NCBI GenBank assembly: GCA_044449065.1
Contig: JBIOHP010000021.1
Location: forward strand, 1 to 64,000
Source: JBIOHP01 sp044449065
GTDB taxonomy: Bacteria; Bacteroidota; Ignavibacteria; UBA10030; SZUA-254
DNA: 64,000 nucleotides
Direction of reading: 5' to 3'
Below the pieces are notes generated by a model that saw nothing but the letters and a program-made list of their open reading frames with translations, was not told the DNA's origin and made no database searches. Below are positions 17,399-25,307 of the stretch, in pieces (position 1 is the first letter of the stretch; every line of letters begins with the position of its first letter). The position numbers were made by a program, and so were the translations under genes.

Positions 17399-18700
17399 TT
17401 ACGAACCGGACTCTTCCGTTCTTAAGTTGACGCCAATCTTTTTAAGAAACTCGGCAGGCATTTCGCCGCCCGCAAAAACGAACACAAAATCATTGGGAAT
17501 ATCGATGGAATTACCATCCACACCTTTTATTTTGACCAAATCTTTTTTTATTTCTTCAACCTGAGAATTAAAGATGACCGTGATATGTCCTTTTTTAATC
17601 AATTCATTAATGCGTTGTTCATTTTTTTCTTTCAATCGCACAAATGAATCCCGCCGGTAACTCATCGTTACTTTGTTTCCCTTCTGGCGCGCCAATCCGA
17701 CTGCCGCTTCAATGGCGCTATCTCCACCGCCGACAATGAGGAGATTTTTGGATTGATAGTGTTCGGCTTCGATAAGGCGATAATAAACTTTTGGCAAATC
17801 TTCACCGGGTACACCCAATTTACGTGGGGTGCCTCTTCTGCCCAGGGCTAAAACGACATTTTGCGCAGTGTACGTGTCGGTTCCCGTCCGAATTTTAAAA
17901 TAATCACCGGTCACGGTAATCTCTTCAACCTTCTGATTTGTTTTGATATTGAGTTTAAATTGGTCGACGAATTCTTTAAACAGAGCTAAGAGTTGTTCCT
18001 TTGCAATCTCGGTATATTTCAATTTTCCATAAAGTGGAAGTTCCACCGGAGAGGTGAGGACAATCTTTTGTCGCGGATAATGCAGCACCGCGCCTCCCAG
18101 GTCATATTGCTCAAGTACCATATAGTTTAAATTATGCAACTTCGCGGCAAGAGCGCCGCCTATTCCGGCCGGTCCCCCCCCAACCATAACAACATCATAC
18201 TCTGCTGTTGTCTTTTTGCGATATGCTGCAATATGGGCAATAGCGTTTTTACTTTGTTCAAAGGCATTACGAATTAATCCTACACCGCCAAGTTCACCGA
18301 CAATATATAACCCCTGAACATTCGTCATATAATGTTGATCGTAGACGGGAATTTCCATCCCTTCCTTTGGTTTCCCGAAGCCCATGGTAATAGCGCCCAC
18401 GGGACACACTTCGGTGCAGACAGCATGACCAACACAGTGTAAGCCGTTAATGACGGCGGCATGCCCGTCCACAATACCGAGTACATCTTCCGGGCAAACT
18501 CGAACGCAACTGGCGCATCCGATGCATTGAAGTATATCGATCCGGGGGTGAAGAGTCGCCGGTTCATGCAATCCCGCTTTTTCGCTTTTCGATCTTGCTT
18601 CTTCGGCGATTTTCCGATGACGGACAGCTTTGATCCAATAGGGGACGCCAAAGATGCCGATGAGGATTAAGAATATGATGAGAGTGTAAAACGACTCCAT
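17399..18700 (-). CDS. Membrane-anchored FAD/NAD(P) oxidoreductase with ferredoxin domain
   Basis: A 433-residue protein, last in the cytochrome operon; its start overlaps the barrel gene by one base. Residues ~4-24 are a membrane anchor. Residues 59-99 are a two-cluster ferredoxin: Cys59, 62, 65, 69, then Cys89, 95, 99 with His92 in place of the expected Cys. GLYIVGE (130-136) resembles the FAD-binding end of thioredoxin reductases, yet here it comes before the FAD nucleotide loop GGGPAG (174-179) and the NAD(P) loop VGGGDSAIEAA, so the fold looks permuted. No CxxC redox disulfide is evident. It could exchange electrons between NAD(P)H, ferredoxin and the membrane cytochromes; the direction is unknown. 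Confidence 0.85.
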   Translation of the reverse strand: MESFYTLIIFLILIGIFGVPYWIKAVRHRKIAEEARSKSEKAGLHEPATLHPRIDILQCIGCASCVRVCPEDVLGIVDGHAAVINGLHCVGHAVCTEVCPVGAITMGFGKPKEGMEIPVYDQHYMTNVQGLYIVGELGGVGLIRNAFEQSKNAIAHIAAYRKKTTAEYDVVMVGGGPAGIGGALAAKLHNLNYMVLEQYDLGGAVLHYPRQKIVLTSPVELPLYGKLKYTEIAKEQLLALFKEFVDQFKLNIKTNQKVEEITVTGDYFKIRTGTDTYTAQNVVLALGRRGTPRKLGVPGEDLPKVYYRLIEAEHYQSKNLLIVGGGDSAIEAAVGLARQKGNKVTMSYRRDSFVRLKEKNEQRINELIKKGHITVIFNSQVEEIKKDLVKIKGVDGNSIDIPNDFVFVFAGGEMPAEFLKKIGVNLRTEESGS

Positions 18701-20352
18701 TAGAAACTCCAGCTTAACTCGCTGAAGATATTAAATGAGTTGTTGCCGCCACCTATCAATCGTTCGATACTGGTCCAGGCGTTCAGGCGGCCTGAGATGG
18801 TGCTCATAAGATCCATCGCATAGGAATCTGTGGCGAGTTCATCACCGAATTGTTTTGTAAAATGCTTGTATCTCTGGTAACGGATGTTCATGTCGAGGAT
18901 GCTGCCGAAAGATTTTTGGATGTTGGCTCCCACACCGTGTGTGGTTGTAAGGATCGTGGAATTGAGATTCAACATCGTCCGGACAATGAATCCGGTATTT
19001 AAGACGTTATTAAAACTGAGCGTTGAATTATCAAGGTATTCCGTCCCAAACGATGCATCCGAGGAACGGGGTGAGTATCCATGATAAATAGAGATATTAC
19101 CGGGAAGGTAAATCTGTGCGGTCAGATTCAGCGTGTTTCTGATCGTATTATCTATGAACGAATCGGGCAAGCTCTGAATTGATGAAAATGAATACGTCGA
19201 TCTATATCCGCTATACCCTAAGCCGACCGAGATGGAATTCGACATCCTGTAATTTAAATTTGAATAAAAGTTTGTCAACCGCGGCGCCAGGATGAAGTTC
19301 GTATTCGCTTTTGACCGCAGGTCGAGATCGCCTTGCGCTGAAAAATATAACTGGGGATCCAGCATCGCAGAAACCGAAGAGCTGACTACTTCCCGATCAA
19401 TTTGAGAGTAGTAGAATGTCCGTGCATATGCAAGCGCTAAATACTTCATCATGCCGTCGTTCGATTGGAACATTCCGAATACTGCGAATTTTTTCATCGT
19501 AGTGGAAACCATACGCTGGGTAAAACTTGGTTCATACCCTGCGGCTACCCCGAGACCAAGGTTTCCGGATTTCTTCATGAACATTCCGCCGTCGATATAC
19601 CCTATCGTAGGTGCATAGACCGGAATGATTCTACCTAAGGCGCCTAAATAAGCGTTGTCGTCGTATTGCACGCTCATCCGGTAAATGCGCGTCTGGGGTG
19701 TATTATTCGGAGAGAACGGATCATGAGTTCCTGAAATAAGGGAGCGAATATTGCCGTAAGTTTCAAACCGTATCGGCGAGTTTGCGATTGTTCCACGTAC
19801 ATTGAAAACAATCCCCGGTTGGGTGTAGACCGGTTGGAAACCAGAAACGACATTCGTATAGTACTGTAACCCCACGCGACCTTGAAGTTTTAACCCCGAT
19901 TCTCCCGGACGAGTGGATTTCTTATTTGAACTGGCGCCAAGATTCCCTGTTACTGAAGGCGCTGAAAGGGTATCCTTCTTAAGGGCTGTTTCAGTAGTCT
20001 TTGTTTCCGGCTGTGGAATCTGAACCGACGCCGTTACCTGCATATCAATCTTCAATGAACGCTTCGTTTGAAGAATTCGTGCCACGGATGATTGAGAACT
20101 TGTAGCATACACTTTGAGAAGACCAACGGTGTCTTTTAAAACGAGAACATACAGAATGGTGGAATCGCCCACCCCGGTTTTATTTCCAAGCGATGTGTAA
20201 ATAGCATCACCTGCAATATAGGTAATTTTTCCCTGAACAACAGTGCTATCTGCGGCACATGCGTTTGCAGCCGGAAAAAGAAATAGAGCAAATATTCCAT
20301 AACGGAAAACTATAGCATACCATCTTTTCATCATTATAAATATTATCAACAC
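18700..20352 (-). CDS. Outer-membrane beta-barrel of the cytochrome operon
   Basis: A protein of about 550 residues. A signal peptide (FALFLFPAANACA-AD) is followed by a small periplasmic all-beta region (~35-110), a Pro/Thr/Ser-rich linker (~115-155) and a long run of alternating hydrophobic/aromatic strands to the C terminus (GLQYYTNVV, YRMSVQYDD, FNIFSELSWSF), ending in Phe as outer-membrane barrels do. There are no CxxCH motifs. In position it matches the porin subunit of porin-cytochrome conduits (role of MtrB or PioB), but I see no sequence similarity I can vouch for. The start is uncertain: AGGAGA precedes the GTG at 20352 by few bases; the adjacent TTG or the ATGs at 20334 and 20331 are alternatives. 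Confidence 0.75.
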   Translation of the reverse strand: MLIIFIMMKRWYAIVFRYGIFALFLFPAANACAADSTVVQGKITYIAGDAIYTSLGNKTGVGDSTILYVLVLKDTVGLLKVYATSSQSSVARILQTKRSLKIDMQVTASVQIPQPETKTTETALKKDTLSAPSVTGNLGASSNKKSTRPGESGLKLQGRVGLQYYTNVVSGFQPVYTQPGIVFNVRGTIANSPIRFETYGNIRSLISGTHDPFSPNNTPQTRIYRMSVQYDDNAYLGALGRIIPVYAPTIGYIDGGMFMKKSGNLGLGVAAGYEPSFTQRMVSTTMKKFAVFGMFQSNDGMMKYLALAYARTFYYSQIDREVVSSSVSAMLDPQLYFSAQGDLDLRSKANTNFILAPRLTNFYSNLNYRMSNSISVGLGYSGYRSTYSFSSIQSLPDSFIDNTIRNTLNLTAQIYLPGNISIYHGYSPRSSDASFGTEYLDNSTLSFNNVLNTGFIVRTMLNLNSTILTTTHGVGANIQKSFGSILDMNIRYQRYKHFTKQFGDELATDSYAMDLMSTISGRLNAWTSIERLIGGGNNSFNIFSELSWSF

Positions 20353-20358
20353 GCTCTC

Positions 20359-23300
20359 CTAAGTATTTCTATGACAGGAATAGCAGGAGGTCGGTGTATA
20401 CGTGAAGCCGTTAACTCCGGAATGGTTGCTGGTCACGTTTGCCTGACTATTGTGAGCATGGCATTGAATACAGGTAAATTGAGAGTAATCAGAAACAACA
20501 GTATGGCAATCGGCGCAAAGTGTCCATCTTCCCAGATGAGTTCCGGAATTTATTTTAAAGTATTGCGTGTCGTGGTTATAGCTTAACGTAGTCCAGACTG
20601 TTGTTGTATGACAAGTGGCGCAATTGTGCGGGAAACTACCCGATGCGTGTGGGGGGCTTGCCGCGCCGGCATAATCGGTGGAGTGACATTGGTAGCAATC
20701 GGTATATACCAACTGGTAATTTCCGTTGATGTGGCACGATTGGCACGTGCCGGTCGAGTGTGCACCGGTGAGCTGGAAATGTGTTGTCGAATGATCGAAC
20801 GTTGCCGGACTCCAGGCGGTCGTGTTATGGCATGTCGTACAAGTTTGCGAGAAATTCCCGGCGACATGATTCGGATTGAGCGCGCCGGTGAAATCTGCAC
20901 TGTGGCATTGATAGCAACTAGTATACACTAATTGGTAATTTCCGTTTGTATGACAGGAAATACAAGCCACCGCCGGGTGCGCTCCGGTAAGCGGAAAATG
21001 AGTTGTCGAATGATCGAATGTCGCCGGACTCCACGCAGTTGTTGTGTGACAGGTAGTACAATCTTGTGAAAAATTCCCAGTCACATGGTTGGGATTGAGT
21101 GCACCTGTGAAATCCGCGCTATGGCATTGGTAGCAATTTGTGTATACCAACTGATAATTTCCATTTGTGTGACAGGTTTGGCATGCCATTGTTAAGTGGT
21201 AACCGGTCAACGGGAAGTGTGTTGTGTTATGATCAAACGTTGCGGGGTTCCACGCGGTTGTGTTGTGACACATTGTACAGGTTTGCGAGAAATTACCCGC
21301 GACATGGTTCGGGTTGAGCGCGCCGGTGAAATTTGCGCTGTGGCATTGGTAGCAATTTGCGTATACCAACTGATAGTTTCCATTTGTGTGACAGGTTTGA
21401 CATGCCATGGTTAAATGAAAACCGGTTAACGGGAAATGCGTTGTATTGTGATCAAATGTGGCCGGAGTCCATGCAGTTGTTGTATGACACTGTGAGCAAT
21501 CCTGTGGGAAATTACCCGCGACGTGATCTGGATTGGTTGCGCTTGTGAAGTTTCCGCTGTGGCATTGATAACAATTGGCATATACCAATTGATAATTACT
21601 ATTAACATGGCATGATAAACACGCGGTTGATGTATGTACTCCCGTTAATGGGAAGTGAGTAGTGTTATGGTCAAACGTTGCCTGCGTCCAATCTGTCGTA
21701 TTATGACATGTGGAGCAATCATGAGAATAATTTCCAGTAACATGGTTCGGATTGAGAGCACCCGTAAAATTAGCGCTGTGGCATTGGTAGCAATTTGTGT
21801 ACACCAATTGAAAATTTCCGTTGGTATGGCAGGTTTGGCACGGAACGGATACATGAGCTCCGGTTAATGGAAAATGCGTCGTGTTGTGATCGAAAGATGC
21901 GGGACTCCATGCGGTTGTATTATGACAAATTGTGCAATCTTGCGAATAATTCCCCGCTACATGATTCGGGTTTATTGCTCCGGTGAAATCCGTGTTATGA
22001 CACTGATAACACGCTGAGTATACCAATTGAAAATTCCCATTTGTGTGACAGGTTTGGCACGCCATGGTTAAATGAAAACCGGTTAATGGGAAATGCGTTG
22101 TATTGTGATCGAAGGTCGCCGGGGACCATGCAGTGGTATTATGACAGGTAGTACAATCCTGCGAGAAATTCCCCGCAACATGATTTGGATTAAGAGCGCC
22201 CGTAAAATTCGCGCTATGGCATTGGTAGCAATTTGTGTACACCAATTGATAATTTCCATTTGTGTGACAAGTTTGACACGTCATCGTTAGATGATACCCT
22301 GTCAATGGAAAATGTGTTGTATTGTGGTCGAATGTTGCCGGAGACCATGCCGTTGTAGTATGACATGTGGTGCAATCTTGTGAGAAATTCCCGGTAACAT
22401 GATTTGGATTGAGCGCGCCGGTAAAATTTGTGCTGTGGCATTGATAACAATTAGTATACATCAATTGGTAATTGTTGTTCGTATGGCAAGATAGACAAAC
22501 CACTGACGAATGTGCTCCGGTCAATTGAAAATGAGTTGTGTTGTGATCAAATGTTGCTGGAGTCCATCCAGTGAGCGTATGACAGGTTGTGCAATCATGA
22601 GAGTAGGCGCCTGCCACATGATCAGGATTTTTTGTCCCGGTAAAATTAACATTATGACATTGATAACAATCCGTTGTCGACAGGGTATAATTGTTGTTTA
22701 CATGGCACGCCACGCATGCGGTCGTCTGATGTATGCCCAGTAGCGGGAAACCCGTCGTTGTATGGTTAAAGGTGCCATTGCTCCAATCGTTCGTAGTATG
22801 GCAAAGGAGGCAGTTATGGGAGAAATTTCCGGCAACATGATTCGGGTCGGTAACACGCTGGTACTCGGCGCTGTGACATTGATAACAATCGGTATACGTC
22901 AATTGGTAATTTCCATTAAGATGGCATGCCTGGCATGTGATCGTAAGATGTTTTCCTGTTAATTGAAAATGGGTGGTATTATGATCGAATGTCGCCGGCG
23001 TCCATGCTGTTGTGTTATGGCATGTTGTGCAATCGTGGGAGAATAATCCTCCTGTATGATCCGGACTTGTTGCTCCCGCAAAATTTGTGCTGTGGCACTG
23101 GTAACAATCGGTAAAGACCAACTGATAATTTCCACCGATGTGGCACGTTAGGCACGCTACTGCCGGATGTGCACCGGTCAGAGGGAAATGTGTTGTACTA
23201 TGATCAAATGTTGCCGGTGTCCATGCTGTTGTCGTATGACATGTTGTGCAATTATGAGAATAATTTCCAGTAACATGATTGGGATTTAATATGCCGGTGA

Positions 23301-25305
23301 AATTGGCGCTATGGCATTGGTAACAATCGGTATACACCAACTTAAAGTTTCCGCTGGTGTGGCACAATAAACATGCAACCGAGGTATGTGCCCCGGTCAA
23401 CGGAAAATGCGTCGTGTTATGATCGAATGAAGCCGGAGTCCAAGCACTCGTTGAATGACAAATTGTGCAATCCTGAGATAAATTTAACGCAACGTGGTCG
23501 GGATTCGTTGTCCCTGTGAAATTTGAACTGTGGCATTGGTAGCAATCAGTATATACTATATTATAATTTCCTCCTACGTGGCAGCTGAGGCACGCCACAG
23601 CCGGATGTGCGCCGGTTAGTGGAAAATGTGTCGTGTTATGATCGAAACTTGCCGGCGACCACGCTGTTGATGTGTGGCAGCTGGAGCAATTTAATGAAAA
23701 ATTCCTTGCCACATGGTTTGGATTTGTCGCAGTGGTATAACTTGCGTTATGGCACTGGTTACAATCGGCAGATAACAAAGAATAATTATTATTTACGTGA
23801 CATGATTGACAGGTTATCAGCGCATGCTGACCGACTAGGGCAAATCCCGTGGTCGTGTGATTAAATGTTCCATCCGACCATGAATTGGTGTTATGGCAGG
23901 GGGAACAATCATGTGAAAAATTTCCTGCAACATGATTCGGATCGGTAGCGTTTTGATATTGGCTGCTGTGGCATTGGTAACAATCGGTATAGGTTAACTG
24001 GTAGTTACCGTTCGCGTGGCATTGCTGGCACGTTAACGTTGTATGTTTTCCGGTGAGCGGGAAATGCGTCGTATTATGATCAAACGTCGCCGGCGTCCAC
24101 GCAAGGGTACTATGACAGGTTGTGCAATCGTGCGAGAAATTCCCAGCAACGTGATTCGGATTTGTCGTTCCGGTGAAATTTGCACTATGGCATTGATAGC
24201 AGTTGCTGTAAACAAGCTGGAAGTTGCCGTTTGTATGACATGCTACGCATGCCACAGAAACATGCGCTCCGGTTAGTGAAAAATGAGTCGTGTTATGATC
24301 GAAATTTGCCGGCGACCATGCCGTGGTGGTGTGGCAGGTAGTACAATCGTGTGAAAAATTCCCCGCCACGTGGTTCGGGTTGGATGAGGTATTGAAATTT
24401 GTATTGTGGCATTGATAACAACTCGTATATGTGATCTGATAATTTCCGTTCACATGGCACGATTGACACGCTACCGTTATATGAGCCCCGGTGAGTAAAA
24501 AATGTGTCGTGCTATGATCAAACTGTGCCGGCTGCCAGGCAGTTGTTGTGTGACAATTTTGACACGAATGATCGAAACCCAGCGAAACGTGATTGGGGGA
24601 TTGTGCCGATGTAAAGTTCTGTATATGGCATGAATAACAATCCGTTTTAAGATGCGTGAAGACGTTATTCGTATGACACTGAGAACAGAGGACAGTCCGA
24701 TGTGCCCCGCTGAGGGGAAATCTCGTTTGGTTGTGATCGAATCCATTTGACCAGGTTGTAGCAGTTGAGCTGTGACATCGTGCGCAATCAACGTCGAACC
24801 CGGCAAGAATATGATTTGGATTGGCCGCAGTTTGAAATTCATTCTGGTGGCACGATATGCAAGCGATTGGCGTTCCCGCATAATGATGGGTGGATTGTTG
24901 AGCGTGGCATGCCTCGCAATCAACCGTCGTATGGGCTCCGATTAATGGGAACCTGGTTTGTTGATGTTTCTGCCTCATGTTCGGAACAAGCCAGGTCGTT
25001 GTTGAATGGCACCGCTGACAATCATTGCCAAGTTCCGATTTATGGGCATCGAGGTGGCATGAGAGACAGGATGAATTCATTTTTGCGAAGACCAGTTTCT
25101 GATGGCAGGAAATACATGCCACGGTCTTATGATTTCCCGTTAGCCCGAATCCGGTGGAATTATGATCAAACGAAGAATCCTTTCGCATTTTCCATGAATC
25201 TGCAGTATGGCATTGTTCGCATCCAATTTTAATTTCTCCATGCGGTGATTGCTGCGCAGCACAATATGAAGCGAACAAAAACAATATGACGAGAATCCTT
25301 TTCAC
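20359..25305 (-). CDS. Giant multiheme cytochrome c, 67 CxxCH motifs
   Basis: A 1,648-residue exported protein with 67 CxxCH heme c attachment motifs by my count, about one per 25 residues. I start it at the GTG at 25305, two bases after the upstream stop, because VKRILVILFLFASYCA-AQ is a tidy signal peptide; ATG at 25341 and a longer frame to 25413 are alternatives. Hemes 1-9 lie in three divergent modules, hemes 10-63 in 18 exact 73-residue modules and hemes 64-67 in a C-terminal cap. Each module also has conserved His outside CxxCH (FDHNTTHF, GxHxxxxC, NPNHV), enough for bis-His ligation. There is no membrane anchor and no T9SS tail. Likely role: long-range electron transport in the periplasm or outside the cell. 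Confidence 0.93.
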   Translation of the reverse strand: MKRILVILFLFASYCAAQQSPHGEIKIGCEQCHTADSWKMRKDSSFDHNSTGFGLTGNHKTVACISCHQKLVFAKMNSSCLSCHLDAHKSELGNDCQRCHSTTTWLVPNMRQKHQQTRFPLIGAHTTVDCEACHAQQSTHHYAGTPIACISCHQNEFQTAANPNHILAGFDVDCARCHSSTATTWSNGFDHNQTRFPLSGAHRTVLCSQCHTNNVFTHLKTDCYSCHIQNFTSAQSPNHVSLGFDHSCQNCHTTTAWQPAQFDHSTTHFLLTGAHITVACQSCHVNGNYQITYTSCYQCHNTNFNTSSNPNHVAGNFSHDCTTCHTTTAWSPANFDHNTTHFSLTGAHVSVACVACHTNGNFQLVYSNCYQCHSANFTGTTNPNHVAGNFSHDCTTCHSTLAWTPATFDHNTTHFPLTGKHTTLTCQQCHANGNYQLTYTDCYQCHSSQYQNATDPNHVAGNFSHDCSPCHNTNSWSDGTFNHTTTGFALVGQHALITCQSCHVNNNYSLLSADCNQCHNASYTTATNPNHVARNFSLNCSSCHTSTAWSPASFDHNTTHFPLTGAHPAVACLSCHVGGNYNIVYTDCYQCHSSNFTGTTNPDHVALNLSQDCTICHSTSAWTPASFDHNTTHFPLTGAHTSVACLLCHTSGNFKLVYTDCYQCHSANFTGILNPNHVTGNYSHNCTTCHTTTAWTPATFDHSTTHFPLTGAHPAVACLTCHIGGNYQLVFTDCYQCHSTNFAGATSPDHTGGLFSHDCTTCHNTTAWTPATFDHNTTHFQLTGKHLTITCQACHLNGNYQLTYTDCYQCHSAEYQRVTDPNHVAGNFSHNCLLCHTTNDWSNGTFNHTTTGFPLLGIHQTTACVACHVNNNYTLSTTDCYQCHNVNFTGTKNPDHVAGAYSHDCTTCHTLTGWTPATFDHNTTHFQLTGAHSSVVCLSCHTNNNYQLMYTNCYQCHSTNFTGALNPNHVTGNFSQDCTTCHTTTAWSPATFDHNTTHFPLTGYHLTMTCQTCHTNGNYQLVYTNCYQCHSANFTGALNPNHVAGNFSQDCTTCHNTTAWSPATFDHNTTHFPLTGFHLTMACQTCHTNGNFQLVYSACYQCHNTDFTGAINPNHVAGNYSQDCTICHNTTAWSPASFDHNTTHFPLTGAHVSVPCQTCHTNGNFQLVYTNCYQCHSANFTGALNPNHVTGNYSHDCSTCHNTTDWTQATFDHNTTHFPLTGVHTSTACLSCHVNSNYQLVYANCYQCHSGNFTSATNPDHVAGNFPQDCSQCHTTTAWTPATFDHNTTHFPLTGFHLTMACQTCHTNGNYQLVYANCYQCHSANFTGALNPNHVAGNFSQTCTMCHNTTAWNPATFDHNTTHFPLTGYHLTMACQTCHTNGNYQLVYTNCYQCHSADFTGALNPNHVTGNFSQDCTTCHTTTAWSPATFDHSTTHFPLTGAHPAVACISCHTNGNYQLVYTSCYQCHSADFTGALNPNHVAGNFSQTCTTCHNTTAWSPATFDHSTTHFQLTGAHSTGTCQSCHINGNYQLVYTDCYQCHSTDYAGAASPPHASGSFPHNCATCHTTTVWTTLSYNHDTQYFKINSGTHLGRWTLCADCHTVVSDYSQFTCIQCHAHNSQANVTSNHSGVNGFTYTPTSCYSCHRNT
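20626..24567 (-). repeat. 18 tandem 219-bp coding repeats (triheme modules)
   Basis: The tract is exactly 18 x 219 bp, encoding 18 x 73 residues with no net length change. Each unit reads, in order: first CxxCH, a Trp, F-D-H-x-x-T-x-F, L-T-G-x-H, second CxxCH, Y-x-x-C-Y-Q-C-H, then N-P-N-H-V. Units nearest the C terminus are almost identical, pointing to recent amplification; two variant unit types (GKH then FNHTTTGF) recur five units apart. Confidence 0.93.
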
Positions 25306-25307
25306 GA

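Noticed and set aside
20608..24276. A ladder of open frames on both strands inside the giant cytochrome gene, spaced about 219 bp
   Set aside because: They are shadows of the repeated coding unit in other frames. They share the repeat period, lack their own start signals and encode nonsense rich in Arg/Ile.
20626..24567. Regular repeats that could suggest a CRISPR or satellite array
   Set aside because: The period is 219 bp, the whole tract is one open frame and variation follows codons and heme motifs, so it is protein repeats.
20359..25305. T9SS export of the giant cytochrome
   Set aside because: I looked for the YPNPFNP / ASGVYFY tail at the C terminus and it is absent; the protein ends in a heme cap, SCYSCHRNT. 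Another export route would be needed.
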